Assembly: GCA_023055355.1 (NCBI GenBank)
Contig: JALJCS010000001.1
Coordinates: 81,136,881-81,200,880, forward strand
Origin: Agelaius tricolor
Lineage: Eukaryota > Chordata > Aves > Passeriformes > Icteridae
Direction: 5' to 3'
DNA: 64,000 nucleotides
This document shows, piece by piece, positions 11,116-23,300 of the stretch. Numbering within the stretch: the stretch's first letter is position 1; every line of letters starts with the position of its first letter. A model generated the notes under the pieces. The model had not been told where the DNA came from. It did no database searches and saw only the letters and a list, made by a program, of their open reading frames with translations. A program made the translations under genes and the position numbers.

Positions 11116-13068
11116 CCTAGAGCTGTCTAAAGGCCAGTGTTGCCTGTCAGGGTCCTCCCTTCCCTCATTGAGCAACTGTTGTTAAACACACGTCTGTGGG
11201 TCTGGATGAGGCTCTTTCCCTTTACCTTAGGAGCTTCTTGAGCCTGAAGTAAGGTTTCAGCCAGTGGATCATCTGAAAAAGCCTCCCAGAGAGCAGCATG
11301 ACTAAGAACCAGCATTTATAAACCATTACTTGATGTATTTTAAACTCCTGCTCTTTGATCCCTTTATGATCCAGCAGCCGCTTTCTGGCTGTTTGGCAAA
11401 ACCAGCAAAATCTGCCCTGCTCTGTCATCACATTTCTCCTGGATCCCCTCAGCATGCTGCACTGTTTCCCACCCAGCAGGTTAATGACCCATAATTACCT
11501 TCATCACATAATGAATAAAGTTCAGTATCTCCACAGCAGATACACCAGCACTCAGCCTGGGCACAGCCTTCAATGTTAAGTGATACCTGAGGCCGTGTCC
11601 TGCTCCTGCTGAAGTGGAGGTAAATCCCTCACGCCGCCTCCGCGCAGCCACCTACTTCCCAAATCTGCAGCACAGAGGAAAAACCCTCCCTGACGCTGCC
11701 TGGAGCACTACCTGTAAAATGAGAATGAAAGATGAACGTTGTTTTATTTAGGCTATGCAGTGTTTGTGTGCTCCCGTGTAAGCTCAGATCAGCCCTGGCT
11801 CTGAGGAACTGGTATCCTGTTTCAATCAATGCTGATTTGAATAAGCATTGTGAACCTAATTATTTAGTACTGCTCACATGACACTGCGTTTGCTATGGTA
11901 CCCTTGAGACAGGCAGGCTTTATCCTGCTCGACAGAAACATCCGCAGCTGTACCACACTGTGCTTCAGGCTCCTTGGAGTTACCTCATCGTTGCCTGACA
12001 GCTGTGTCCCTGACCATTATCTGGTGGCCGCATACTTCAATAGGGACTGTATGTACTGTATGCACTAGACTACGGTGTGACCTGACAACTTGGCTTCCTC
12101 TCCCAGAGTATATCTTCTGCTACTCTTCAGCATCCTACAGTTTATCTGTGGTCAGCTTTCTTACCCATTTCCTGCCAGCTGCTACTGGTCTTTTAGTCAG
12201 CTCCGCCAGGCACACAGGCAATGGTGAGCTTGCTGAGCCTTGTGCTGCATTATTTCTTGGATGGAGGCTCTGCAAAGGCTGCTCTGGACTTTTGTAGAGA
12301 GGATTTCTTCATATGTAGTGTCATGGCAATTAAAGAATGCCACTCTTAAGAAATACACCTTGTATTTATTGGATGGTATCAGTTTTATCTCTGTTCTAGC
12401 ATTGTTGCAGCATTACAGCTGAGGCTTTGAAAGCACAATATTGTTCCTAGCAAAAATTATAACTAATTTCATCAGCCCACAAGCCCAGAATTTGGTATTT
12501 TTTCTTACCTCCTTTGTCAAGTTGTCCCACAGACATGTTAAAGCAGCTGAGGGCACAAGTCCCTGCTCTGAATCCAGAATTTGATGTTTTACAGGAACAT
12601 AATTTCTCTGCCTAAGCCTTTTGGAAAATGGCTTACTATCCAAGCTGGGACTGAGCTGATGGCACTATGGTCATGTACTGACCTCAGTTTGGAGGTGTCC
12701 CCATAGCCACAGCAGGGTGTAGCAGCTGTGGAGGGTCACTATTCATGGACATGTCCCTTGCTTCTCTTGCTCCAGTCAGGACAGGTTTAGGTTTACTTTT
12801 GGGGCTGTGTTGGGAAGCACCTGTTCTGAAGGAACCAAGTCACTGGAGCTCAGGGCTATTAACTGAGGGTTTGTTCTCCACCCTTCCACCCCGACTTCCC
12901 CTGTGTGGCAGCTCCCTTCCCAGGAGCACCCAAATGAGCCCCAAACAAGACAAATATTCAGTAAAGCAGAAATTGTCTAGAGAGACTCTGGTGCTCCAGG
13001 CTATCAAAAAAGAATGGCTTTGAAACAGCAAAAGGAGAAGAGCTCAAAGACTTGCCCAAATAATTTCC
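11116..13068. other. Unique sequence downstream of CpG islet
   Basis: No gene or repeat family was recognised. A minus-strand donor GAG|GTAAGA near 12507-12514 follows a short open stretch with an acceptor-like 'ctggattcag', but the exon would be about 70 nt and is unsupported. A further CpG-containing patch lies at 11590-11650. Confidence 0.45.
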
Positions 13069-13092
13069 TTTTTTTTTTTAAAAAAGAAAAAA
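13069..13092. repeat. Poly-T / poly-A junction
   Basis: A T run passes directly into an A-rich run, giving a weak inverted repeat. It is low-complexity sequence. Confidence 0.85.
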
Positions 13093-13949
13093 TAACTTTA
13101 AACCTTTATGAGGTTTATGAGTCAGCATGTAGTATATCCTTATACTGGGGTAGGGGACAGTGTAGGAGTTCCTGAGATTTCTTGTTTGCATTTTGCTAAG
13201 CTCAGATGCACACCATCGGTAGCAGGTCCTGTAAAGATAAAGCACAGGGAAGGCATGGATAAAGCTGTGTCCATGTCCCATTCAGCCATGCAGCCAAACT
13301 GCACACCTGGAAACAGGAGTGCTTGGGCCAAAGGCAGATCACATGGAAAATCAAGGGGAAGAAGAAATTTGTCTCACACAGTGGAATTCACTGCTGAGCT
13401 TCTGAGAGACTGAATGCTCACAACAGTGTCTCCAATGAGAAGAAGGCAGAGATGTCTTTCTGCAAAGTGATAGGAGGGATTGTGTCCATCCTTTCCCATT
13501 CAACATTCATTCTGACACCTAATGATGATAGCTGGGGGTGAGGAGGGTGATTTTGTTCTGAAACACCTTTTGAAGGAGCCTGACAGTCTCAGCAATACAT
13601 GGAGGATTCCTGGAGAGGTTTGTCTCACTGTCCTAGAGCCAGCGCGTGTGAATACACTGGGTTCAATGTCCAGCACTGTTGCTGTCTCCTCTCCTGGTAA
13701 ATTTAGTAGACATACCTAGGAAAAATCCAGTCCAGCTGAGCACCACAGGATGCTAAGATGGAAATTACCCATTAGGACTTTCTGTTCCTGCTGCGGGGCT
13801 CCTGCCATGTGTTGAGTGAGTTGTAGATTTTAAGGCACTGGTGCCTTGGTGCATTGGCTTATTAAAACCTGGGTGTCAGTGAATCCACTAAACCCCATGA
13901 TGCACATCTGCCAATATAACTATTTTTCTCTCCATCATTTACTATTCCA

Positions 13950-15060
13950 GCAATTTTGAAATGAGATCTGTCTTTTAATAGCAACATTTTTTTCATTTTC
14001 TTCAAATAATTGCTAAGGAGAATGAGCAGCACTGGGCTAAGAGGTTTCTGGGGGATCCCATTAAGCATCTTCTGAAGATGGGAATGATTCAGTTAGGATT
14101 GCCTTTGGCTCACTTTTGGCTCACCAGCTTTTAATCGATTTAATAAGAGGTACATTAATTCTGGATAATGCTAATTATTTTAATCAGAATGCCATGTGGG
14201 ACTGAGTTAAATGCCTCACAGATGTTGAAACCCATGATATAGACACAGCTATCTTTATCAGCTAAACTGGTAATTTCACTAAAAAGCAACACTGAGCTCA
14301 TTTGACAAGACTTTTCCATGAAGTCATGCTGATGACTATTAATTACACTGCTATGTTTTAAACCTTTTTCAACTCTGACCCACAAGTGCCCATCTGAGTG
14401 GGATGAAGGTGCAAGGCAAATGAGACATGGAGGCAGACAGGACTTGCTGAGTTGTGTCATCTCCAGGCCAGGAGCTACACTGCGTAGCATCAGTCATGTA
14501 AAGACTGTTCTCTCACTAATCCTTCACATAAATCTGCTTGACTTGTGGATCAGTGTTAGGCTAGTCAGCTTGTGATTGTCCAGCCTGCTTTTTCTACCCT
14601 CTGTAAATAGTAATGCCTCATGAGCTTTTTGCCAGTCTTCTGGAAGCTCTCCAGTGGTCCCAGATGTGTGAAAAATCAACACAAACATTTTGGAAAACTC
14701 TTTGGCACATTTCTTTAGTATGCTGAGGTGCAACTTACCAAGTGCTGCTGATTGAAAAATGTTCAGTTTTGATAGCAGCTGTTTAACTTTCCCCTAAGTA
14801 ACTGATGGAATAGAAAGTGTTTCCTTATCACTATGAGATAAGAATACATCATCCTACTAGTTTCCAAATACAAACCTGAAATATTTATTGAATATTTCTT
14901 CTTCTATGAATCATGACTGACAATTTTGAGATTCCTATCTAGCTGTGGAGCTATCCCATTGTTAGGATTTTGTTTGTTCCTGATAAATTTAAGCAGTTCC
15001 TCTTTATTGTTCTTACTGGCTGCAGATTTGTGTGTTGGTGCCTTTAATTTCCTATGGTAA
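13950..15060 (-). mobile_element. Ancient CR1/L3-type LINE reverse-transcriptase relic
   Basis: On the minus strand, three conserved non-LTR reverse-transcriptase blocks occur in the correct order at falling coordinates. First is an LPEDWQKA block near 14625-14646, where the thumb-side CR1-type motif has the form 'EDW-KA'. Next is a QHDF...K-CQ block leading to CEAFNSVPHGIL near 14190-14220, matching the 'KAFD-V-H' catalytic A region with the Asp replaced by Asn. Last is GIPQKPLSPVLL near 14030-14062, matching the 'GVPQGS-LGP' B region. Frameshifts and stops separate the blocks, and the C-region FADD box is not recognisable. The stretch to 15060 reads like the upstream LINE ORF2 sequence but is more diverged. 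It is much older than the CR1 at 21.5 kb and certainly inactive. Confidence 0.7.
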
Positions 15061-16194
15061 TTTCCTCACTGCTGGTATATGTACACCCACGCTGACAGAC
15101 CCAGATGCAAGTCCAATGTCCAGACTACCAAAGTTTTATGAATGTGAGCTCCTGATTTTGTCTTGACCCAATACAAATGAACAGCTATAAAGATTGGGTT
15201 AAGGTTTAATTCCTGAATTTCATATCCCTTCTCTCTGATTCCAGAAAAGCTGGCATGTTTCAAAGCCATCTTTTATTCAGTGGCTCTCAGTCTTTGAGAA
15301 TCAAGATCAGAAAAAAAGAATCCCATTTGTTTCATTCCTGTGAATCAGGACTGAACTGGTTTGGACTACGATGAAAATATCTGGGTTATATTTTGAGTGG
15401 TGACTATGGACTTGGCTACAGGTCTAACTGGTGGATGGGGCTGGTTGTCCTCTGCCCCTCATGCAGGGCTCAAACCTATTGCAGAACTTGGGACTGCAGG
15501 GAGTAGGGAATTTCTGCAGGTTGGGAGTGCTTTGGTCCAGGCACTGCTGCAGTGTGTATCCCTAAGGGCAGATGGACAGTCACAGAGCAGTGGGGAGAAA
15601 TGAACTCGCTGTGCCAGGGCTGAGACTGTGCACATCACTGCCTTGTCCTGCTGGGCAGCCACGTGCAGCAGCACTCAGTCCTGGCCGTGGGGGCACGAGG
15701 GTAGGCAGCCCAAGTGCTGCCCTGCTTTGAGTTTGGAAGTGGGTGACAGTGTCCTCTAGAGACACTGGTGGGATGAGTGGGTCTTTCTCATTGCTTCCCT
15801 CCCAGCTGCTGGGGAGGTGTGAGACATTTTTCACCCTTCTTGTTGCTGTTTCTGACCTAGTGTGCTGCTGTCTGCTGCAGTTGTGCCCTGGGGGCTTAGA
15901 AAAGCCCCTCTGGGTAACAGTACGTGAATTGTTATTTTTGATTGCAACTGGGTGACCATTTATTGACTCTTCAGCTGGGTAAAGTTATTTAGAAAGTTAT
16001 GCAGCTGGAAGAATACTGCAAGCCTGGCTTACAGCTCTCCTCTCTTTCCCAGTAATAGACTTTGATTTGCCGTAGTTCATTTCCCTCTGAAGTCTGCTTT
16101 TTGTAGATAACATAAAGCACTTGGCATAGTGGTTGATAACTGAATGTATGAAGCATGACATTTTCCTAGATACAGTATGCCACATGAACACTTG
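15061..16194. other. Unique sequence, nothing recognised
   Basis: The 15400-15900 part is GC-richer, but CpGs are few. No exon, RNA or repeat family was recognised. Confidence 0.45.
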
Positions 16195-16290
16195 TCTTTT
16201 GTATCAGAACCCATAAACAAGAGTTGACTGAGGGCAAATAGCTTGCTCAGGTCCTGTGGAGAGGCAGGGAGTGAGTCAGTGCTGAGGGGA
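16195..16290 (-). repeat. Possible MIR-like SINE fragment
   Basis: The order 'gttgactgaggg', then 'agcttgctcaggtc', then 'gagtcagtgctgagg' resembles the complement of the MIR/CORE-SINE middle region. The match is partial and diverged. Confidence 0.3.
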
Positions 16291-16407
16291 GCGTGATGTG
16301 GTCACAGCTGCTTTGAGGAGGGCATGTGGCAAGAGAAGGCAAAGCCGAAGGGCAAATAATCCCTGTGAGCCAGCTGGTAGCAGGTGAGGCAACTCATGAT
16401 GTGGATT

Positions 16408-16419
16408 AAAAAAAAAAAA
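16408..16419. repeat. Poly-A tract
   Basis: A short A12 homopolymer run. No retroposed element was recognised beside it. Confidence 0.8.
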
Positions 16420-16975
16420 GATATTTTGGAAACTTAATTTCCTCCTTACTTGTTTTTCTGTCCAGTGATTAAAATACTGACATGTTTTTCTGTCTCTGGA
16501 GCATGGCAATCCACCTCTCCTCCCACCTCCCCCAGACTAGTGAAAACCTCAGAAACTGCCATTAAGGACCGGGACACTCCTGCTGGGTTTAGACCTTGGC
16601 ATCCCTGTGGGGGTAGATGACGGTGCCCCGTGCCCAGCCATCAAACAAAGCAGTAACCTCTTGGTTTCTCCCTCACCACCCACAAAGAGAAGCTAAAAAT
16701 AGTAGGCAATCTTACAGAGTTCTGGGAAAGAATAAGGTAAGAATAAAGCACTGGGCTGGGTGGCTGGAAAGCAGCACTCCGTGCTGTAAGATGAAGCATA
16801 ATGTATACCAGGGCATATGCAGAACTGTGTAGTATATTTTAAAAGTAATGAAGCTTCACACCTTCAGCTTTGCTATTAAAGCATTGCTGAGAGCTAGATT
16901 CACACTGCTGTGCTGCTGAGAGTTAGTAAGGATGTGTATGAACTGAGGGAAAATGACTGCCCTTCTCTTTCACAG

Positions 16976-17103
16976 TTCTCAAGGTTTTACACCAGCTGCC
17001 TGGCTCCAGCCAACACAGGACTTACACAGGAAGGTAAAGGGGAGAGAAAGTGGTCATGTCACGAAAGAAAGCTAGAAGAGTACGGGAAGTACACAGAGCT
17101 CTG
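16976..17103 (+). CDS. Candidate coding exon, unidentified protein
   Basis: The block is 128 nt and open in one frame for 42 codons. It is preceded by a strong acceptor (a pyrimidine run 'cccttctctttcacag' ending at 16975) and followed by a CTG|GTGAGT donor (GT at 17104-17105). The product is basic and rich in Lys, Glu and Tyr in its second half. An internal donor AAG|GTAAAG at about 17032 could give a shorter form. The other two frames are closed by stops. No domain is recognisable, and no neighbouring exons were found on the same strand. Exon-like blocks do occur by chance in a window this size, so this is a candidate only. Confidence 0.25.
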
Positions 17104-17781
17104 GTGAGTTAAATTGAAGATACTTGGGGTTGAATTTTTGAGCCTCCTTTCCCAAACTGTGTATGCAAGCTGCAGGCAGGCAAGTGTAGGCCAGAGACAG
17201 CTCAAAGAAATGCTGACTTGCTCATGAAAATGCAGATTTTACAGTTGTGTGTGTAAGAACTTTTGCATAGCAAGTAAGAAGCTGTGAACTGCTTCCCTTG
17301 ATGCAGACTGAGCTTCTTTGGTTCAGACTCAGTTGTAAGGGAAAGTAATCCAGTTACTGATTTTGAATGAGAATCAGGCATCTGTTTGGATCGAGTCTTT
17401 GCATTCTGTTTCAGCCATACATTTATGAGCTATCCAAAGGGACAGGAACTGAAAGTGAAGAAAATATTTGTGGGATTCCACAGAGACTGAAGCAGCCACT
17501 GGTTTGCACGTGTGAATTTTGCCAGTGCATTTTGGTGGCTTAGAGTGAAAGCCTAGTGCCTGCTCATAATGCAAGTTGAACCTAAAACTGGCCATATCCA
17601 AATTCCCAATGCCCAGCAAACTGGAGTGTGAGGGCTTAAGGCAGAAGAGAGGGCCTACACCAGGTAAAGATGCTGTATATTTATTTTAGTGCTTAGGGTT
17701 GATTAGAGTTGGGTGAAAATGATTAGCTGAAAGGACTCTGAGTAAACCAATTTAAAATGTAATTATGAAGGGCTCAAGATA

Positions 17782-17801
17782 GTGTGTGTGTGTGTGTGTG
17801 T
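17782..17801. repeat. (GT)n microsatellite
   Basis: Ten uninterrupted GT units. It is a likely polymorphic simple repeat. Confidence 0.95.
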
Positions 17802-19055
17802 AATTATGTTTCTTGCCCATGTACACTGCACTCAGTGATTTTGTTCTGCCGTGAGTGGAAGGGGGAGGAAGGGATGTGCAGGGGAATAGCTGGATGGGGA
17901 GCAGCTGCTGTCAAAAGGCAGCTTGTGCTGGGTTTCTCTTGTAATCTGGAGGTGCACTTTTAGCTGTGCTCAACGTAGCACTGGGCTGGGTATCAAACCC
18001 AGCGTAGCCATAGCAATGTGTAGTTGTGTTTCAGCTGCTCAGAATTGGGAACAAAACTGGGCAGGTGATTGCAGTGAGCTCCTTGCTGCTCTCTTGGGAT
18101 TCTCCTAGCCTGTGCCACAGTAAGCTTGTACAAACCAGCTCAGGGCTGCCATGCAAGCTGTGGCATATATTGGGACGAGAGCACTGACATCCTGGCTTGT
18201 GGCATTTCTGGGTTGCTCATATCACCCCTGTGACCAGCAGCAGAGAATAAGTCTTGTCTGGTCAGCAAGTCACTGCAGACCAGCTCACATCCATGCTGTT
18301 AGGGGTGAAGTCAGTCTGGGATGGGCTTGCTGCATCCACACTGATTGCTCTGGAGTGAGCTGAGTCTGTGCAGAGTGGCTGTAGAGTGAGGGGACTTGTC
18401 CCCCCCTTAGCTGGCTTTCTATTCATATGGTGACCCAGGGCTGAAGCCTGGGGTGAGCAGATCAGCACAGTGCTGACACTGCACCCATCCATGAGCCATA
18501 CAGGAACAAGCCACAAGCATGGTCTAGAGGCACCTTTTTGAGGCTGTTACATCTGGGCTTTCCTCCAGATGTTTTTCTTCTGTACTCTCACATTACTGAA
18601 GGCACAAAAGGTCAGGAAATGTTCCTAGAATCCTTCTTACTTTAAACAGGGAACACAGTGAGGAAGAGAAAGGAGAGAAGAAATTGTTGGAGGAAGGTGG
18701 GCTATGACAATTAAGGGGGCAAAGTTAGGAGTGCTTATAGGCATTTTATCACCAGTGGTGAAGGCTGATTTTCTGTGGGACTTGATACCAAAGTGTGTCT
18801 GAGTTAGGTTGTGAACTGTGTACAGAGGCACATTTAGGACAGAAAGTGAAAGGACATGCTCTGGCTGACTCACACATTCATCCACAGCGTGAGAGCAATC
18901 CCTTTTGTAAGACACAGCCCCAGTCAGGCAGCAGCTGTGCTGCACATGACTCTTGCCTTCTCTGACATGGGAACAGAGGACAGGAAGAGATTCCTGGGAT
19001 AGCATACTCAATATCTCTTATTTTATTCTGTACTTCCTGATCAAGCATTAGTATT

Positions 19056-19081
19056 AAAACAAACAAACAAACAAAAAAAAG
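19056..19081. repeat. (AAAC)n and poly-A tract
   Basis: Repeated AAAC units end in an A run. It resembles the tract at 10818, and no retroposon body was recognised upstream. Confidence 0.9.
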
Positions 19082-21509
19082 AGCAGCGTTATGCCCATGT
19101 TGTTTCATCTTTTCTTATGCTCTCTGTATGTCTGCTTTCTCTTACTGCCTTAATTGGATTGTTGGCTGCTTGGGGCAGTCATGGTCATAGGCAGTCATGG
19201 CTCTCATCATTTGCTGTGGTGGGCCAGTATCACACAGGCTATCACATCAGCACTTCAGACACATCCTCTGGCATTTTCAGACATGGGCTGCAAGATTAAG
19301 ATGTTCCATTGGGACAGGCACATTTTCACAGCAGGAAACCTATGTTTCTGTTTTGTCCTTTGCTCAGTAGGTGCTGGTGTGTGTCAACTAATCCTTTTCC
19401 TACTTAATCATTCAGTCAGCACCAATGTGTTCCTCTGAGTAATGGCCTAAAGACCAGAAATTCTAGCCAAACCTTGTGTTTTGCTAAAACCACAAATCAA
19501 ACTTGAAAAATAGGTGCAATAAGAAATAAAGCTTCCCAATAAAGAGAAAGGAATAGTTCAGCTGCTGTCATCTTAACTCTTAATACCTTCTTGCAGGAAA
19601 GAACTGTTTTTGGAAGATGGCAAGGGAAATGAAAAGGGGTAACAGTGCATACAGCTGATAACACTGACCTGTTTTCTTGGCATTCCTCCAAATGCAAGGC
19701 CAGCTCTGCTAGAAATGTAGGTGATTCATCAGCTGAATTGCAAGCAAATAGTGTGGTGCAGAAGCACAGTCATATTATTTCAATAACCTGAGTTTTAGTT
19801 ATTCCACTTTAAAAACTAATGAAGCAAATAATGTTGTGACACAGATGTAGGCAGTGAAAATGTGTCAGAGAAAGGCAATTAACCTCTGTACTAATAAAGT
19901 CTGTCAAATTAGTAAAATATTTTTATATATTATAATAGCTAATCAGAAATATATAGGCCATGAGTATTCAGTGCCACAATCCTGTGGAATTTTCTGTACC
20001 TTTGAAATCTAGACGTAAAACTTCATCAGGGAAAGCAGGATGTTTTTTGTGTTTTTTTTTAACACTGGTATAAATGGCTAAAAAGTCACAGGGTGACTTT
20101 TGCTGGGGTGGTTTGTGGATTTCTCAGGATCTGTTGGTATTGTGCACACCTCCTAAAACTAGAGTTAGGCTTTTATTTCCACATACAGGCGTCCCTTAAT
20201 CACTTACTGTCTATATTATCAAAGCTCTGCTGGACATTCATGGGGCATTCTGAGCTGAGACATGGTTGATTAAAAACCAAAGCAAAACAGATTCTGTAAT
20301 CCAGCTACCTGGCTGGAGAAATGGGACTATATGAGATGGATTCCTGGAGTAGGAGAAGGTTCTCTCCATTCTGTGTCCTCTCCCAGTCATGACTTCTCCC
20401 ACTGAGACATAGCAGGAAAATTACTTTGAATGTGAATCAAGGCTAGGTAAGGTAAAACCAGGTTTGAAATTCTTTGCCAAGGTGTGTAAAAGTTTTTGTG
20501 GACAAAACTGACTGCTCCTATAGGAGAAACATTAATAGTTCTGAAACTGAGTGAACTTTGCAAGGCATTAATGTGGTAGGCATTGTGGTGCTATAACCAT
20601 CACTTAGCTGCTTCGTGTTGGATTTTGATTGACTTAGTCAATTGGTGAACATCACATCTGGAGTTCTGTTGCACTATAATATCACCAAACTTGCTGGACA
20701 TTCCATCATTCACAGTACAAATACACTGAAAAACAGCTTGATCTTGTGTATATCTTTTAGGATACACAGTAGTAAAACATTTATCCTGTTTGCAAATACT
20801 CAGACCAATGCATTACAGCATTACAAAGCTAAACCTCTTTCTTACTCCCACAAGTCACCTGCCATCTTTTTATTTTCTCTTAAAGTTAAATGTTTAGTGT
20901 TGTCTCATATTCACAGTTCTACAGAGCCATAGCTTGTATGCTATAGTATGACATAGTATGTGTGTGATAAAAACCAAAATTTTATCAAAGCCTTTTGTAT
21001 CTTAATTGCATGCTCCCTCTATGCCTACAGAAGTGTTACTGTTAAAGATGTTAAATCATATTCAAATATTAATAATTAACAACAAACACCTCATATAAGT
21101 TATTGCTATTGATGGGCATGTGCTTCTGGTTGTGGCCTCTGTCCTTTTGCTCCTCCACACGTACCCTCTTACCTTTCCTGGCACAAAGAACCTTGTGTGT
21201 GCCATGGCCAGGGTTTGTTGGATGGGGCTGATGTGCAATTCGGGTGTGGACCTGAATGATGGCCTTTCCCATGGGCAAACAGCCTGTAACTGTTTCCCTT
21301 TGCATACATAAGTCTTTCTGGATTCCAGTTGAGCCAGTTTGTGTGACTTTGACTAACCAAGCAAATGATCTGTTCATCCCCATGACCTCCTACCGGGGTG
21401 CACATCATGTCTTGCACAGTATATGGGAATGCTGGTAGTGCTGTGTCTCACTGACAGTTCCTGGTGCAGGCAGCTTTTTTCATTGAGTGGGCTCATGCTA
21501 AATTGCATT

Positions 21510-22880
21510 CACAGAGTCACAGAATCAAAGAACGGCTTGGCTTGGAAGGGACCTTGAAGATCATCAAGTTCCATCCCCCTGCCATCATCAGGAACAACTT
21601 GGAAAAGATCAGGTTGCTTGGAGCCCCCTCTAACCTGGCCTTATGCACTTCCAGGGGTGGAGCATGTATAACTTTTCCAGGCAATCTGCTCCAGTGCCTC
21701 ACTACCTTCATAGTAAAGAATTTCTTCCTAATATCTAATCTTAAACTACTCTCTTTATGTTTGAAACCATTCTCCCTTGTCCTGTCACTACATGTCCTGT
21801 TAAATAGCCCCTCTCCATCATTCTTGTAGGCTCATTTGGGTACACTGGAAGGCCACAATTAGGTCATCCTGAAGTTTTCCCTTCTCCAGGCTGAACAATC
21901 CCAATAATTTCAGTCTTTCCTCATAGTAGAGGTGCTCCATCCATCTGAGCAACTTGGTAGCCTCTGCTGGATTTGTTCCAACAGGTCTATGTCTTTCCTG
22001 TGCTGGGGAACCCCAGGTTGGATGCAGCCCTGCAGGTGGGGTTTCACCAGAGCAGAGCAGAGGGACAGAATCCCCTCCCTCCCCTGCTGCCTACGCTGCT
22101 TTGGATGCAGCCCAGGACATGTTTGGTTTTCTGGGCTGCAAGGGCACATGGCTGGGTCATGTCCAGCCTCTCACCCAGCAACATCCTCAAGTCCTTCTCA
22201 GCAGGGCTGCTCTGGATCTACTCACCCCCAGCCTGGATCTATACTGGGGGTTGCCCTGACCCAGGTGCAGCACCTTGCACTTGATCATATTAAACCTCAT
22301 TAAAATCCCATGGGCCCAATTCTTGAGCTTGTCCGGGACCCTCTGGATGGCATCCCATCCCTCAGGTGTGTCAACAGCAACACTCAGCTCTGTGCCATCT
22401 GCAAACTTGTTGAGTGTGTACTCAATCCCTTTGTTTGTGTCATTAATGCAGATATTAAAAACACCAGTCCCACTGTGGACCCCTGAGGACACCACTGATC
22501 ACTGGTGTCCATCAAGACTCTGAGCTGTTGACTACAATCCTCTGAATCTGAGTCTCCAACCACTTTCTTAACCATCTAACAGTCTACCCAGAGAATCCAT
22601 AATGTCCAATACAGAGAGAAGGATGTTGGGGAGACCATGTCAAAGGCTTTACAGAAGTTGAGATAAACGACATCTGTAGCTCTTCCCTTGCCCACTGATG
22701 CAGTCTCTCCATAACAGAAGGTCAGGCAGGGCTTCCCCATGGTGAAGCTACACTGGCTGTCTTGAATTCCCTCCCTGTCCTTCATGTGCCTTAGCATAAC
22801 TTCTTGAGGGCTGTGTTCCATGATCTTCCCAAACACAGATGTGAGACTGACAGACAGGCCAGTATTTCCCAAGGTCCCAG
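21510..22880 (-). mobile_element. CR1 LINE, 5'-truncated, minus strand
   Basis: This is a chicken-repeat-1 non-LTR retrotransposon covering the pol 3' half and 3' UTR. On the minus strand, the reverse-transcriptase region runs from 22880 downwards: a KIMEH...QEVMLRHM block near 22775-22830, the catalytic A block LNFCKAFDMVSP near 22640-22660, a degenerate 'GVHSGT' B block near 22465-22490, and the C box, which reads FADG instead of FADD near 22394-22405. The C-terminal block KVVRHWSRLPGKV follows near 21670-21708. The 3' end shows two diverged copies of the CR1 terminal octamer at 21510-21530. Stops and frameshifts split the frame into at least five pieces, so it is dead. The 5' truncation at 22880 is typical of incomplete reverse transcription. 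Confidence 0.95.
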
Positions 22881-23224
22881 GTATTCAAAGGCTTTAGCTA
22901 CAAAATGTGAAGTTTGACTGAACTCATAAAAAGAAATGTCAGAAACCATGTTATTTTAATCACAAGTGAGTTGTTGCCTTTGAATTTGTTCTAATTAAAC
23001 ATCAGGTCAGATTAACTACTCAAAGGGTCTTTCTTTTTTTTACCAGGTCTTAAAGTAATGAGTAGTTTAATAAGTTTTGAACTCTTTTAAATAGCTATTT
23101 ATTGCTTGGAAAAACAGCTTTTTGTACTTTTTTAATTACACAGTGAAAATTACATTAAAAGTTTTTTTATGACTTCTTATCTATATTTTAAGAAGCTTTG
23201 AAAGGATTAATTAAGCATCCAAAC
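22881..23224. other. AT-rich unique sequence flanking the CR1
   Basis: T-rich and A-rich runs are present. No gene or repeat family was recognised. Confidence 0.5.
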
Positions 23225-23300
23225 TACCTGCTGAGGTATGTAAATGTTACTATCTCCACTTTTCTGATGGGGAATCTGAAGCACAATGCTGTGTAAAGCC
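23225..23300 (-). repeat. MIR-like SINE fragment
   Basis: The order 'gtaaatgttactatctcca', 'ttttctgatggggaa' and 'ctgaagcaca' matches the complement of the MIR core (the 'cccatctg' and 'gaggata' region). It is a short relic of an old tRNA-derived SINE. Confidence 0.45.

Larger units (their letters stand above)
17104..21509. other. Unique AT-rich sequence
   Basis: Apart from the simple repeats listed separately, no gene, RNA or repeat family was recognised. Short slippage duplications occur at 19174-19200 (11-bp direct repeat) and 20942-20960. At 21172, a minus-strand donor AAAG|GTAAGAG follows an open frame, but there is no clear acceptor. Confidence 0.45.
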
